A stretch of 64,000 bases of DNA from Asparagopsis taxiformis (GCA_030407315.1 JALQPE010000917.1:1-64000); one strand, 5' to 3'. Positions 8,713 to 20,016 are shown, counted from the stretch's first letter. Notes: generated from the sequence alone by a model not told the origin. Made by a program: numbers and translations.

Positions 8713-10557
8713 ATGGACAACCTCGCCTTCGTCTCTGCCATTCCAGTTTCTAGATCCCAGTTTTGTACTGGTTCTGTGACAACTCCCGCGAAAACTCGTC
8801 TGCACACATCCAAGCTGCGCATGACCGCGACCGCCCCATCGCATGAACTGCGCGATCGCTCGTCACAACTCGTCGGGGACAAACCCGGAACTCCAGAATG
8901 GAACAAGCGCACAGCTGCGCGTGCAATGCTTCGTGCCGTCGATTTCAACGATGAAGACTTTGGAAAGCCCATCATTACCATTGCATGCACGCACACCAAT
9001 GCGACCCCGTGCAATGCCCACATGAATGAGCTCGGAGAAGTGCTGCAGGATGCTGTGGAGCAAACTGGCGGCAAGGCGTTTGTATTCGGTACGCCTGTCA
9101 TTTCCGATGGCGAAACTATGGGTACTTCCGGCATGCGCTACTCGCTGGTTTCACGCGATCTCATTGCTGATTGTATCGAAACTATGCATGAAGGCTATCT
9201 TGCAGACGGAATGCTCACTCTTGGTGGCTGCGACAAAAGTATTCCGGGCGCTCTCATGCCCATTCTAAGAAATGATTCCGTCGGTGTCATGCTGTATGGT
9301 GGCTCCATTCTTCCAGGCCATTTGGATGGTAATGATATGACCGTTATTTCGTCTTTTGAGGCAATTGGAGCTCGCGGTGCTGGAAAAATTGATGATACAC
9401 AGCTTGCTCGTGTAGAGCGAAACTCATGCCCGGGCAGCGGTGCATGCGGTGGCATGTTCACTGCTAATACGATGTCCAGTATCATTGAAGCAATGGGTAT
9501 GTCTGTGCCTTACTCGGCTGCTCATACCGCCGTCGATGCAAATAATGTCCTCAGTGCCGATAAGATTGCGGACTGCAAAAGATCTGTGGAGGCTCTCTTC
9601 ACGTGTATGGAGAGGAACATAACATCACGTCAAATCTGCACAAGAAAGGCCTTCGAAAACGGTATTACCGTTTGTATGGCCCTGGGCGGCAGCACGAATG
9701 CTGTCCTTCATTGTTTAGCACTTGCTCATGAAGCAGAGGTCGACCTCACGATTGATGATTTCAATGAAATCGGCGATCGTGTCCCGTTGATTGGTGATTT
9801 CAAGCCTTACGGAAGATATGTTATGGCTGACCTGGAAAAAATCGGCGGTATTCCACTCGTGATGAAGTATCTCCTCGGAAAGGGACTACTCCATGGCGAT
9901 TGTATGACCGTTACTGGGAAGACTATTGCAGAAAACCTGGCAGACATATCTCCAGATCTTCCGACTACTCAAGACATTATCCTACCAATTGACCGCCCAT
10001 ATGCTCCTGCAGGTAATCATGTCGTCGTGATGAGAGGCAATCTAGCACCGGAGGGCGCCGTTATTAAGCTGTCGGGCAAAGAAATTGATCTTCATCGCGG
10101 ACCTGCGCGCGTGTTCGAATCCGAAGAGGAGGCCCTTGACGCAATTCTGGCTGGCAAAATTGTTGACAATGATGTGCTCGTTATTCGGCAGGAAGGCCCT
10201 AAGGGAGGTCCAGGTATGCGCGAGATGCTTTCTCCCTCGGCTGCTATCATGGGAGCAGGTCTAGGGAAAACGGTTGCTCTTATCACTGATGGTAGATTCT
10301 CTGGCGGAACACATGGAATCATGGTTGGTCATATTGCGCCCGAAGCAGCCGTCGGAGGCCCTATCGGACTTGTGCAAGAAGGTGATATCATTTCCTTGGA
10401 GCCAAAGAAGCGCTTGCTTTCAGTTGATGTTAGTGAGGAGGAAATGAATGCGAGAAGAGCTGTCTGGAAACGGGTGCAGAAACCAAGGGCAAGAGGTGTG
10501 CTGAAGAAGTATGCATCATGTGTGTCTTCTGCAAGTCAGGGTGCCGTCACGCACTAA
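8713..10557 (+). CDS. ILVD: dihydroxy-acid dehydratase (branched-chain amino-acid synthesis)
   Basis: Converts 2,3-dihydroxy-3-methyl acids to 2-keto acids, the step before the final transamination to Val and Ile (and the Leu branch). Start chosen at 8713 (AAAATGG context), giving 614 aa with a Ser/Thr/Arg-rich leader ([18 protein letters not shown]) that fits a plastid or mitochondrial transit peptide. A longer in-frame ATG lies at 8629. Diagnostic IlvD/EDD motifs are all present: [49 protein letters not shown] and [18 protein letters not shown] (Fe-S and Mg ligands), GGSTNAVLH, and [18 protein letters not shown]. Length and order are complete, so the gene is functional by sequence. It converges with the RFT1 gene downstream, with 252 bp between stop codons. 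Confidence 0.96.
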   Translation: MDNLAFVSAIPVSRSQFCTGSVTTPAKTRLHTSKLRMTATAPSHELRDRSSQLVGDKPGTPEWNKRTAARAMLRAVDFNDEDFGKPIITIACTHTNATPCNAHMNELGEVLQDAVEQTGGKAFVFGTPVISDGETMGTSGMRYSLVSRDLIADCIETMHEGYLADGMLTLGGCDKSIPGALMPILRNDSVGVMLYGGSILPGHLDGNDMTVISSFEAIGARGAGKIDDTQLARVERNSCPGSGACGGMFTANTMSSIIEAMGMSVPYSAAHTAVDANNVLSADKIADCKRSVEALFTCMERNITSRQICTRKAFENGITVCMALGGSTNAVLHCLALAHEAEVDLTIDDFNEIGDRVPLIGDFKPYGRYVMADLEKIGGIPLVMKYLLGKGLLHGDCMTVTGKTIAENLADISPDLPTTQDIILPIDRPYAPAGNHVVVMRGNLAPEGAVIKLSGKEIDLHRGPARVFESEEEALDAILAGKIVDNDVLVIRQEGPKGGPGMREMLSPSAAIMGAGLGKTVALITDGRFSGGTHGIMVGHIAPEAAVGGPIGLVQEGDIISLEPKKRLLSVDVSEEEMNARRAVWKRVQKPRARGVLKKYASCVSSASQGAVTH

Positions 10558-10809
10558 TGTTACGTAGTACGATGTTAAGTAATCTTATTGGATTTCTTTG
10601 CGCCGATGCTAACTCGTTGACAACGCATTCGCCGAGACATCACGTCATGGCACAATCGAGGTTGCGAGCTAATATCGGTTTCAATACATGAAAATTCTTT
10701 ACATACGTTTGCAATTAGGTGACATCGCTCTTTAGAATGCGATATATGTCAGTCGCGCAACTATACGAAAAGTTCAAGAGACTATTTCACACTGTACAAC
10801 GAACACAAC

Positions 10810-12387
10810 TTAGTCTTGATGAGAACGGAGGGAGCGAAGTTGTTTGATAAAACCTCTTTCAAACACGTATATGGATACCACAAAGATAACGAGAGCAAGT
10901 AGACCTGACAGACCATGTAGGCATACTCTAAAAAGTAGCTCCATTTTGTCAAGTTCCGACATCGCGTCTGCAGGGTTGAGGAAGTAGTTTTCACTGATGA
11001 TTGAAATTCGTTGCGCTACAAGCAATGCAGTCACAACACCGCGGTGTGGAAAGATATTCTTCAAGACGGCGAGCGGTTCACGAGTTAGTACTCGGAAGAA
11101 TCGGATGGAGTAGCATGTTCGAAATGCCATATTCATGCAGTTCACAAAAATGATTCCCTTTGCACCATAACTGTTAGCGGCTAGGAATAAGCTTATCATA
11201 TATGCGACACTCAGTAAAGATGAAAACTTGGTGCGCTTGGTCAGCTCCTCCGTTGATGCCGATGCGGTCACGAAAGCTTCGCTGACGCCGTTTGCAGCCA
11301 TAAATACAAGGTATATAAAATAGCTGTTGAGAAGGGTAGCAGCAGGTGTGTCATCTGCCCAGTTCTTGCCGTAGAGGAAGCGGATGAATGAGTATGAATA
11401 TGCTGGTCCAATCACAGCAAACAAGAGCGATACTGTTATTGCGGCCTTAATCGCTAGCACGAGGGTGGATACACAGGTTTTGCGCATATCTTGCTCGCGA
11501 TCGGCACACTCCGCAGTGGTTTGTTGTGAAGGTCGGAATGCCGGTGCGAGGCGATTGAAAACATTAAAACATTGTTCCTCCAGTGCTTCGCTGAAAAAGC
11601 GTGCAAAGATGGATGCAATGTTGCCAGCCAATTTGTAAGCGCCTTTCATATTGGAGGTACAGACCAAATCGAGGATAATGCCTTCTCCATTCTCGAGAAG
11701 AAACTTGATAAGGCTCTCTCCCAACGCCAACAGGACCATGAGCATATCATCAAGGCGCAAAAGGTTACAAAATTCTGCAAAGGAGAGAAATGGAATTCTG
11801 TCCGGACCGGTGGCGATGGACATGAAAATGCCAAGACATACGACATAGCTGAGATGGCTAACCGAGCTAGCAGAGGCCATAAGTTCGGGATCGGAGAACA
11901 TGGATACGGCAATTGACTGTGAAACACTGGACAGTACAACTGAGATAGCCCTTGCTCTTGAGGCGTGCGAGTAGCGCTCTCTACGTCGGGTGAAAACGAC
12001 AGCGGGCTCAACGAATGCACGAATGAAAATTGAAAAGGTCGCGATCTGCAGAGGAAGGGTGTGTTTCGGATCGAATCGAATGGCGATATAGCCGAAGACG
12101 AGGCCCCAGAAGATTGTGGAAATCACGCAGACGTAACATATTGCGGCAGCGACACGATGATTGGGAGCGCGTAGAGCCACGATTCGAAAGGCGTGTACCG
12201 CAGGGAGAAGGGAAAGATTGACGAGAAGAGTGAGTCGAATTTCAACAAAGGCAAATTGAGCAGGACCGAGCGCTCGGACGACGATGGCACGAATGAGAAA
12301 GGAAGCGATACGGGCAGCCACCTGCCAAATGAGATGAGATGAAACGCCGGCAGCAGCTGTGCGCACGGTTTCATGAGCGGAAGCCAT
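10810..12387 (-). CDS. RFT1: RFT1-like ER membrane protein
   Basis: A polytopic membrane protein of 525 aa when started at the ATG at 12,387 (MASAHETVRT); an 18-residue upstream extension is less likely. RFT1 family marks: an N-terminal SHLIWQVAARIASFLIRA segment, FIRAFVEPAVVFTRRRERY, and the central FLLENGEGIILDLVCTSNMKGAYKLAGNIASIFARFFSEALEEQCF, which corresponds to the family's conserved 'ENGE...QG.Y.L..N.GS...R..F...EE' region. RFT1 proteins are needed for ER N-glycosylation, classically linked to placing the Man5GlcNAc2-dolichol intermediate on the luminal side, although direct flippase activity is debated. Many hydrophobic helices run through the whole protein. It is divergently paired with the exocyst gene. 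Confidence 0.85.
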   Translation of the reverse strand: MASAHETVRTAAAGVSSHLIWQVAARIASFLIRAIVVRALGPAQFAFVEIRLTLLVNLSLLPAVHAFRIVALRAPNHRVAAAICYVCVISTIFWGLVFGYIAIRFDPKHTLPLQIATFSIFIRAFVEPAVVFTRRRERYSHASRARAISVVLSSVSQSIAVSMFSDPELMASASSVSHLSYVVCLGIFMSIATGPDRIPFLSFAEFCNLLRLDDMLMVLLALGESLIKFLLENGEGIILDLVCTSNMKGAYKLAGNIASIFARFFSEALEEQCFNVFNRLAPAFRPSQQTTAECADREQDMRKTCVSTLVLAIKAAITVSLLFAVIGPAYSYSFIRFLYGKNWADDTPAATLLNSYFIYLVFMAANGVSEAFVTASASTEELTKRTKFSSLLSVAYMISLFLAANSYGAKGIIFVNCMNMAFRTCYSIRFFRVLTREPLAVLKNIFPHRGVVTALLVAQRISIISENYFLNPADAMSELDKMELLFRVCLHGLSGLLALVIFVVSIYVFERGFIKQLRSLRSHQD

Positions 12388-12807
12388 GTGAGAGGAGCAA
12401 TTGGGAATGAGGCATGACCACTGAGGCGAGCGCAACACCAAGCGTCATGGTCGTTGAGTTGGCGAGCGAACCAGTCTCGACGTAGCAATGGGCAAACGAG
12501 TAGCCATCGAAGATGGTCCGATGGTCATCATAGCGGACCAGTGGACGTACAATAATTCAAATTAAATTAGCGTCTGCGAGTCAAGTCGGATGCACGTGCG
12601 CGTGTGTAGTCGTGGGGGCGACACAGTCCAGCGATGGTGTATTGCTTACCGAAGAAATGTGAACACCGTCTGCGTACATCTCGCCGCACGCGCTTCTCCT
12701 CCCGCGGTGTCGCCTCTGCGGCAGATTATCGCATCTCCGTTTCCAGTTCTCTTCTCATCCATCGTTTCCATGACACCGCCTATCGCCATCGCACCTCCCG
12801 ACACACC
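12388..12807. promoter_or_regulatory. divergent promoter, RFT1 / EXO84-like
   Basis: 420 bp between two opposite start codons. No gene. The in-frame extension of the exocyst ORF back to 12,634 is basic and Ser-rich and is taken as 5' leader. Confidence 0.35.
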
Positions 12808-15198
12808 ATGTTGAAAGGCGTCCGAGACCGTCTTCGTTCCCGACGTCGTCGTCAGGAACCGCACCCCGTTTCTCCTTCACCGCCCCCTTCGCAGCACCTT
12901 ACACCCGCCGTAGCACCCGTCGACTCGTCCCAACCCTCTCCTGTCACTCCCTCGACCGCCGTGGTCCCCGTCCATCCCCCCAAAGCTGACGACACCCATC
13001 AGCCTCGCGTTTTCCGTAATCGCTCCCTGGAATATGCCGCCCGTCAAAGCCGCGACCCCCGTCAACTCCTCGGTCTCTTCTCCACAAAAGGTTTACGCAC
13101 CTTCCATCGCGGCCGCACTACCCCCGACAAGTCGCACTCCTCACGTGATAGGCCGCTCAATAGCGCCAACAACGAGCAACTAGATACCGAGCAGAAATCG
13201 GCAAAAGAACGTAATGACGACTCTTTCTCTTCCCTTCCCTCCACTCATGCCTCTCGTGATCCCTTCTTGAATGACGACGTTCCCGTTGAAATTTCTCGCA
13301 TCGAACGCCGAAAGGACCGCCCGCGCGCCCAGGGCGGCCGTCGCGATAGTGATGACCCTTTTGCACGTGTAGTTGTGCCTTCTCCGTTAGATTCAACTTC
13401 TCAGCCTTCCAATAATGGCGATGTTCAATCTCCGCCCGCTTCCTTTAGTTCTTCGTCCACTTCGCGCAAGCGAAGTTCTCTCTGGAAACGTACCTATGAC
13501 CCAAATAACGAATTTCAGACCAAGCATGAGAGGAATATTCTTAGGGCTGTTGCGCTCTCCGAATCTTCTGTCAAGGAACAAAATGTGATTGCAGCGCAAC
13601 AGCTGGCCACAATCGTTGACCAGCAGATTATTGAACTCGATTCCGTGTTGCAAGATGTCGACAAACGCGTTGAGAATGCACGCACTGTGTCTGAAAGCTT
13701 GCCTTCCACTCGAGATGTACAGTTTGAACCTTTGCTTTATTCGTCCACCTTCTCTACGTCCCGCGAGGGAGCTTCAGCGAAAGCAGAAGCGGAAAGGGTA
13801 TTCCGCGAACTGCAATGGACCGAAAAAGTTTGGGATGTCGAGGCCCTGCTGGCCGAAAAACGGTTTGAAGATTGTGTAATCAGTATCGAACGCTTACGAG
13901 ATGAAGGCATTTCCTCTTCGGCGTCACCTCGCACGGTTAGCAAGTATGAGAGTATTATTCAACAGCTCGCTTCTGAAATGAGCATTTGTTGCACTCAAGG
14001 CAATGGCGACACGGCAAGCATCCATGCGCCATTGCTTGCTCGACTCGGTATGGCTGCGCACGCGCGTGAGGTTGTTCTCAACTCTGCGGAAGGCGAATTG
14101 ATGACTGAACTACGTTATCTATCGTCAAACAACCATGAAATGCCGTCTCGCGTGGTCAGCACCATACTGGATAAGACGCTCGCAATTTTCAAGCGCACAC
14201 ATTCTGTATACACGAACATTGCATGTTCTGACTCTGAGAATGCCTCGTCGTTTGTTGCTTGGGTTGTGGAACAGTCAGACAATGTATATGGCAAGTTTAT
14301 TGCACCGGTATTCGGGCGTTTACGTAAGGCGGACCCGGTTGCAATTTTGGCCACTATCGAAGCGGCACGGCATCGGAAAGCATATCCGGCGAGCTCGTCG
14401 ACACACCGAGAGAAGAGTCTGGTTGCACTTCTTGAAACACGGATCACTGCGCACGTGCGGGGAGATTTGGAGGCGGTTGTGCATGATGCGGAACGGCAAC
14501 TTGTCGACAGGGCACGGATGTATGCATCTGCAATTCCACGAAATTGGCGAGAGGGAGCGTACGAATCTGGAAAGGCTGTTTGCGATGAATTGAACACATT
14601 ATCGCGTGGTCTAGAAGGGGCATTGATGAATCTAGGGACTGAAGCGGATGTTTTGGCAGGCAACTTGCTTGTGCGTCCAGCACTTGAATACAGCACAACA
14701 TTGATCGATATGAGCACTAAAGCGCTTTCCGAGGACGAAACGTTGACGAAAAGCGAAGTTCAGAGAGGAGTGTGCGAGACGCTGTGTGTGATCGGCGCTA
14801 CGGTTTCACGGCTGCACGAACGATTCGCACGAATCCCGTCGCTGGATCGAGTGGCGTCTGTACTGTCGAGTTGGAATTTGGGGGAGGTACGCATTTTGCA
14901 AGCAGAAATTCAGGCACGACGAGCACCATCGCCCTCGTTGCCGGTGTCCACATGGTTTGTTGCGGACAAGGATCGAGCAGTAGCGATGGATGGAGCGAGT
15001 GCGAATCAGTCATCAGTAATTCAATCGATTGGTGCGTTGTCGTTCCTGATGGAGGAAGAGAAGGGGCTGCTGACGCATTATTCGGTGCGGAGCAATTTGA
15101 AACGAGATGCATCGATTGGGGTGCAAGAACAAGCGAAACGAGTGATTGCTCAGCAACGACGGATCACTGCGTTGTGTAAAGTAGAAGTGGCGTTCTAG
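12808..15198 (+). CDS. EXO84: exocyst subunit EXO84-like
   Basis: 796 aa from the ATG at 12,808 (ACACCATG context). The first ~250 residues are Pro/Ser/Arg-rich and probably disordered. They are followed by a coiled-coil-like stretch (QQLATIVDQQIIELDSVLQDVDKRVENARTVSES) and the Exo84-type helical region: WTEKVWDVEALLAEKRFEDCVISIERLR, then LLARLGMAAHAREVVLNSAEGELMTELRYL, then an 'SSFVAWVVEQ' block. These match the order in plant and yeast Exo84 (VPS51/EXO84 coiled coil followed by the cullin-repeat-like bundle). The exocyst tethers secretory vesicles at the plasma membrane. The PH domain of opisthokont Exo84 is not evident, as in plants. The assignment rests on a few conserved blocks. Confidence 0.7.
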   Translation: MLKGVRDRLRSRRRRQEPHPVSPSPPPSQHLTPAVAPVDSSQPSPVTPSTAVVPVHPPKADDTHQPRVFRNRSLEYAARQSRDPRQLLGLFSTKGLRTFHRGRTTPDKSHSSRDRPLNSANNEQLDTEQKSAKERNDDSFSSLPSTHASRDPFLNDDVPVEISRIERRKDRPRAQGGRRDSDDPFARVVVPSPLDSTSQPSNNGDVQSPPASFSSSSTSRKRSSLWKRTYDPNNEFQTKHERNILRAVALSESSVKEQNVIAAQQLATIVDQQIIELDSVLQDVDKRVENARTVSESLPSTRDVQFEPLLYSSTFSTSREGASAKAEAERVFRELQWTEKVWDVEALLAEKRFEDCVISIERLRDEGISSSASPRTVSKYESIIQQLASEMSICCTQGNGDTASIHAPLLARLGMAAHAREVVLNSAEGELMTELRYLSSNNHEMPSRVVSTILDKTLAIFKRTHSVYTNIACSDSENASSFVAWVVEQSDNVYGKFIAPVFGRLRKADPVAILATIEAARHRKAYPASSSTHREKSLVALLETRITAHVRGDLEAVVHDAERQLVDRARMYASAIPRNWREGAYESGKAVCDELNTLSRGLEGALMNLGTEADVLAGNLLVRPALEYSTTLIDMSTKALSEDETLTKSEVQRGVCETLCVIGATVSRLHERFARIPSLDRVASVLSSWNLGEVRILQAEIQARRAPSPSLPVSTWFVADKDRAVAMDGASANQSSVIQSIGALSFLMEEEKGLLTHYSVRSNLKRDASIGVQEQAKRVIAQQRRITALCKVEVAF

Positions 15199-15683
15199 TG
15201 TGATTTAGTTTGCGGGAGGTGCAATTTGTTCGTTTCACTTCCTCACGTTAGCCATTGATCCAAAAAGTTATATTAAGACACGGCGGTTACCAACTTGTAT
15301 TGTCCGAACCGAAAGGGCCACAATTGGAAGCAACTTTCCCACGGCGCATCGTGACTGAGGTACTCACTGCCCCTGACAAAGCGTCAAATCAAAAGTGCGT
15401 ATCTACACAGCACGGCGACCTTCTTACAGTAACGTTTATTTTCGCGTATCAAAATACATGGCGCCTGTTGATTGGACAACAACCCAGGACACGTGCGTCG
15501 TGTACCCCGTACAATCGTGTTTCGGTTGTACGTTACAGGGGAGAAGCGAATCTCAACGATCCATAGGTGCACCAATGATCGGCCTTTCGATGTCTCCGAA
15601 ACCTACTCCCATCGCCCTGTTTAAATCACTTGTTCGCACAATCCACTAGCGCACGCGCATGCGCCCACCCGTCTCCCTCCGAC
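15199..15683. promoter_or_regulatory. intergenic, promoter side of the ABC transporter gene
   Basis: 485 bp. No gene. A TTTAAAT tract lies near 15,619. An in-frame ATG at or near 15,630 would add 18 residues to the transporter, but the ATG at 15,684 has the better context (GACATGGCC). Confidence 0.35.
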
Positions 15684-18600
15684 ATGGCCTCCACCACGCC
15701 CAAACCTTCGCTATGGACGCTCAAAGCACAAGTGGAACTCGATTACCCCGACTTTCCCAAAATCGACGTCTCCGCTCCCGACTTCAAGATCGAGTCCTAC
15801 ATCCAAACGCTCCGCGAGATGCTTCGTGCTATGGGCATTCCCCTCGATGACATTGCCGTGACATGGGACAATCTCAGTTGCACAGTCCCCGTTCAACCCC
15901 CGGACGAGGCCATTAAAACCGTCGTCTCCTCCTGCACCTCCGCCGCCAGTAACGTCACCCATGGCTGCGCTAAACTCGCCCATCACGTCGATCCGGAACC
16001 GGAAGATGAACCCCCGCATCATGCCGACATCCTCTCCAACGTCTCCGGTTTTGCCAAACCAGCGTCCATGTGCCTCGTTCTCGGCCGATCCGGCTCCGGT
16101 AGCAGTCTCCTGCTCTCCCGTATCGCCGGCCGTGAGCTAGGATCGATGGTCCAGGCAGATGGTCAAGTCCTGTACAACGGCGAGCCCAAGCTTCATAATA
16201 TTGTCAATCCCTCCCATTTTGTCCATTTCGTCGGTCAGAGTGATGATCATATTCCTAGTCTTACCGTTCGCAATACCTTGCAGTTTGCAGCAGCTTGCAA
16301 GTGGCCCGCATGGGTCCCCCATGTTGAAGCCGTCCGTGCAAATGATGTAGCCCTCACCGCGCGCATCCTTCATATCACCCGCACCTTGGATACTATTGTC
16401 GGTTCGGACATTATCAGGGGTATTAGTGGCGGTGAGCGAAAAAGAGTCACTCTCGCAGAGATGACTGTGGGTATGATCGGTGGTGTGCTCGTCATGGACA
16501 ACTGGTCTAAGGGTCTCGATAGTGCTACAACGCTTTCCATCACTCGTTCTATGCGCTCATTTGCCGATAGTATTCGTGGTACTATCATCACCTCAATGCA
16601 GGCGCCAGGTGTCGATGCTTTCAATGTGTTCGATACCGTCATGGTGCTGGATAAAGGCCATGTCATTTACTTTGGCCCACGCGAAGATGCTGAAGGCTGG
16701 TTCACAAGTTTAGGATTTGTGAGACCTTCCTATCGCTCTTTACCAGATTTTATCGCTACTGTTACCGACCCTGACCTCCGCCAAGAATATCTACCGTCTA
16801 GCCGAGATGTTGCAAACTTCGAACTTCCACCTCCGACAACCCCAGAGCAGTTTGCGGAAAGGTACGCCCAAAGTGGTATAGCTGCAAAGATGAATGAAAT
16901 TAGGGAACAACTTTCGTCCAACGTCATACCTCTCGACCCCAATGTTCCGAAACCGATTCTCAATATTGCCGAGAAACCAAACTTGCAAGCACCACGTCAT
17001 CAAATCAAAGCTATTGGCAGACGTCAGTTGCAATACTACAGTTCTATCCGTGGTGATGTTGTTTCTGATATGGTCCTCAATCTTATGCTTGGAGTTATTC
17101 TAGGCTCCATATTTTGGCAGCTTCCGGATACCCTCGGCGGTGCAAGCAGTCGCGGCGGCCTCATATTTCTTTCCATGCTCTTCATTGGACTTTCTGCCCT
17201 CTCTAAAATCGACGAGAAGCACAATGCCAAAACTGTATTTGCAAAGCAACGCACCGCATCGTTTTACAGTGCATGGGTTTATATCCTCTCGCTCACATTC
17301 TTTGATATCTTGTACGAGCTAATCAAATCTGCGTTCTTTACGGTTCCTTTATATCTCATGGCTGGTCTGAGTATTGGGGGCAGTGCGCAACGTCTTTTGT
17401 ACGCTGTATTGCTCTTATCTGTGTTATCCAATGTTATGCTTGCTATGACGCGCTTCTTTGTAGCGGTGTTCGATGATAAAGACCAAGCACGTGGGATATC
17501 AGGAATTACAACTATCATATTCGTTTTGTTCACTGGGTTTTTGAAGAACAAGGATGATTTGCAGGGCTACTTGATCTGGATCTATTGGATGAATCCATTG
17601 CACTATGCTTTTGAGGCGCTCGCCATCAATGAATTTGACGGCCTTACTCTTTCGTGTACATCGGACGAACTGGTCCCACTCAACTTTGCTATTCCGGAAG
17701 AGTTCCGTGTTTGTCCTGTTGACACGGGAGCCAACTATCTGGTGAACAACCTTGGAATTAGTGTTGGGGAAATCTTCCGTCTTTATGATTTTCTCATCTT
17801 GATGGGATACTTTGTTCTATTTGTAGTTCTCAGTGCAGTGGCCACAGCCAGAACAAAGCCAAAAGGCCATGCCTTGAAGGCTCTTATTGATGCAAAGAAA
17901 CGTGACCGCACCGACGTTGGAGATGAATATTCTACCACAATCAATGTGAAGGAAATTTCTACACTGCACAAACCGCGGGCTAGATTTACATTTTCCGGCG
18001 TTCGTTATGCAGTCGACAAGGGTACCAAAGTCTTACTCGACAACATTAGTGGAAGTACAGTGGGTGGCAGTGTTGTCCTTTTGATGGGTGAATCTGGAGC
18101 AGGAAAATCAACGCTTCTAGATGTGTGCGCTATGAGGAAGACACTGAAGGCTGATACAAGTATGGAGGGCACATTCCGAGTGAATGGAATATCAGTTGAC
18201 AAGGAAACGTTGTCTCATTTATCCGGATATTGTGAACAGAATGATATTCACGTCGGAGAAGCGACAGTTTTGGAAGCCGTTCAGTTCAGTGCTAAACTGC
18301 GATTGCCCCGTTCAATGGAAGCTGTCGAAAAGAATAATAGAGTTTTAGACACAATCGAGTTGCTTGGGTTGACGCCGTTCTCCAACGTGCTAGTCGGGAG
18401 CCTTGGGGATGGTGAACGCAAATTGCTCACAATGGCTCTAGAGGTTGTTGCTGATCCTGTCATTCTATTCCTCGATGAGCCAACAAGCGGAATATCTGCG
18501 TCCAGTGCTCTAATTGTTGCAAACGCGTTGCGTCGTATTGCGAATACCGGAACCAGCGTCATTTGCACAGTTCATCAGCCCAGTACAGAAGTTTTCGCCA

Positions 18601-19823
18601 AGTTTGATAAGCTGTTATTGCTCAAGCGAGGTGGAAAGCAAGTTTACTTTGGTGACATTGGCGAAGGCGGCTCGGAGATTCGTCGATACTTTGAATCACG
18701 CGGTGCTGAGAAGATGAGAGAAACTGCAAACCCTGCCGACTGGATGCTCGACGTTGTCGGTGATGATAGTGTTGATTGGGTCGCCGAGTGGAACAATAGT
18801 GGGGAAAAAGTGAAATCAGAAGGGGAGATTGCTAATCTTGCGGAGCCTCTTGATGAAGACGATGCTGATATCACCAAACCTTTCGATCGTGTGTCGCTAC
18901 CAACACAAGTGAAAGAAGTAATTCGCCGGACGTTCTGGCGTTATTGGAGACTGCCACAGTACAATGTGACTCGCGTAATCCTTGTCACAGTTATTGGGGT
19001 TATCATCGGGCTGCTATTTTTACGTGAGATCACTGACACTCAACAAGGGTCGCGACTTGCGTTTGCGGCAATATTCTTGTCGATTGTGCCATCAAGTCTT
19101 ATCGCACAGAATGTGATTGCACCAACCGTTCAAGACCGTGCGGTGTTTTACCGAGAAACGTCTTCAGGAACGTACAACCCGATCGCTTTTCATGTCGCAC
19201 TGGGACTGGTGGAAATTCCGTTCATGGCGGTAGCAACTACATCATTTTCGCTTGTGTTCTACTTCATGGTTGGTTTGGACAGCTCGCGGTTTGGATACTT
19301 CTTCCTGGCCGCGCAGCTATTGTATTATTTCGCAGTTGCGCTCGGAATCATGATGGCAAGTATTACAGCAAACGAGGAACTTGCAGCAACGCGTGTGACA
19401 TCTTATGTTTCGGTGTCAAATGTGTTGTCTGGATTCTTCATCACGAAACCGAGAATCCGGGCATGGTGGAGGTGGTATGTTTGGGTCAATCCGTACGCAT
19501 ACTACTTGTCTGGTGTGGTTCAAAACCAACTGGAGGACCAAGTATTCGTCTGCGAGCCGGATGAACTTGGGTTTTTCCGATTGCCAGACATGTTTTCTTC
19601 TTGTACAGAAATACCTGGAGGGGAAGAATACATGGACGTCGTGATGAATGGAGCAGCTTCATGTTCGTTCTGTCCAGTACCGACTGGGGAAACGCTAATC
19701 GAACAATTCCAAGCAGACGAAGTCGGGAAAGTAGCAGCGCTGTTCATCCTTCTTGGATGTATTTTCGTTTGTCGCGTAGTAGCGGCGTTTGGATTTGTCC
19801 GACTTCGCTTCCTGTCTCGTTGA
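15684..19823 (+). CDS. PDR-type full ABC transporter (ABCG)
   Basis: 1,379 aa with the reverse (NBD-TMD)x2 layout of pleiotropic-drug-resistance pumps, which export lipophilic compounds across the plasma membrane. NBD1 has a degenerate Walker A (GRSGSGSS, 134-141, Ser where Lys is expected), an intact signature ISGGERKR (247-254) and a Walker B ending VMDN (272-273, Asn where Glu is expected). NBD2 has a canonical Walker A GESGAGKST (802-810) and Walker B LFLDEP (D931/E932), but a degenerate signature LGDGERK (907-913). One composite ATP site is therefore intact and the other is impaired, the same asymmetry known from fungal Pdr5-type pumps. Two six-helix membrane domains follow the NBDs. The substrate cannot be told. 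The single exon is intact. Confidence 0.93.
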   Translation: MASTTPKPSLWTLKAQVELDYPDFPKIDVSAPDFKIESYIQTLREMLRAMGIPLDDIAVTWDNLSCTVPVQPPDEAIKTVVSSCTSAASNVTHGCAKLAHHVDPEPEDEPPHHADILSNVSGFAKPASMCLVLGRSGSGSSLLLSRIAGRELGSMVQADGQVLYNGEPKLHNIVNPSHFVHFVGQSDDHIPSLTVRNTLQFAAACKWPAWVPHVEAVRANDVALTARILHITRTLDTIVGSDIIRGISGGERKRVTLAEMTVGMIGGVLVMDNWSKGLDSATTLSITRSMRSFADSIRGTIITSMQAPGVDAFNVFDTVMVLDKGHVIYFGPREDAEGWFTSLGFVRPSYRSLPDFIATVTDPDLRQEYLPSSRDVANFELPPPTTPEQFAERYAQSGIAAKMNEIREQLSSNVIPLDPNVPKPILNIAEKPNLQAPRHQIKAIGRRQLQYYSSIRGDVVSDMVLNLMLGVILGSIFWQLPDTLGGASSRGGLIFLSMLFIGLSALSKIDEKHNAKTVFAKQRTASFYSAWVYILSLTFFDILYELIKSAFFTVPLYLMAGLSIGGSAQRLLYAVLLLSVLSNVMLAMTRFFVAVFDDKDQARGISGITTIIFVLFTGFLKNKDDLQGYLIWIYWMNPLHYAFEALAINEFDGLTLSCTSDELVPLNFAIPEEFRVCPVDTGANYLVNNLGISVGEIFRLYDFLILMGYFVLFVVLSAVATARTKPKGHALKALIDAKKRDRTDVGDEYSTTINVKEISTLHKPRARFTFSGVRYAVDKGTKVLLDNISGSTVGGSVVLLMGESGAGKSTLLDVCAMRKTLKADTSMEGTFRVNGISVDKETLSHLSGYCEQNDIHVGEATVLEAVQFSAKLRLPRSMEAVEKNNRVLDTIELLGLTPFSNVLVGSLGDGERKLLTMALEVVADPVILFLDEPTSGISASSALIVANALRRIANTGTSVICTVHQPSTEVFAKFDKLLLLKRGGKQVYFGDIGEGGSEIRRYFESRGAEKMRETANPADWMLDVVGDDSVDWVAEWNNSGEKVKSEGEIANLAEPLDEDDADITKPFDRVSLPTQVKEVIRRTFWRYWRLPQYNVTRVILVTVIGVIIGLLFLREITDTQQGSRLAFAAIFLSIVPSSLIAQNVIAPTVQDRAVFYRETSSGTYNPIAFHVALGLVEIPFMAVATTSFSLVFYFMVGLDSSRFGYFFLAAQLLYYFAVALGIMMASITANEELAATRVTSYVSVSNVLSGFFITKPRIRAWWRWYVWVNPYAYYLSGVVQNQLEDQVFVCEPDELGFFRLPDMFSSCTEIPGGEEYMDVVMNGAASCSFCPVPTGETLIEQFQADEVGKVAALFILLGCIFVCRVVAAFGFVRLRFLSR

Positions 19824-20016
19824 TCTGCTGAAGAAATTAAATTTGTATTTTTTGTTATTTTCATAGACTTGATCCAAGTGCCACTGCGACCAATCGTTGC
19901 GAACAATCCGAAATCTCAACCACACACGACTCAATTTTCTATCGATTATACCACTCGTCCCCTCTGCGGACGTCGGCGATCGTCGCACCATCGTCCCTCC
20001 TTCCGGCTGTGAGACA

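Noticed and set aside
14115..14717. 200-codon open frame on the minus strand
   Set aside because: Lies antisense within the EXO84-like coding region; Ser/Arg-rich shadow frame.
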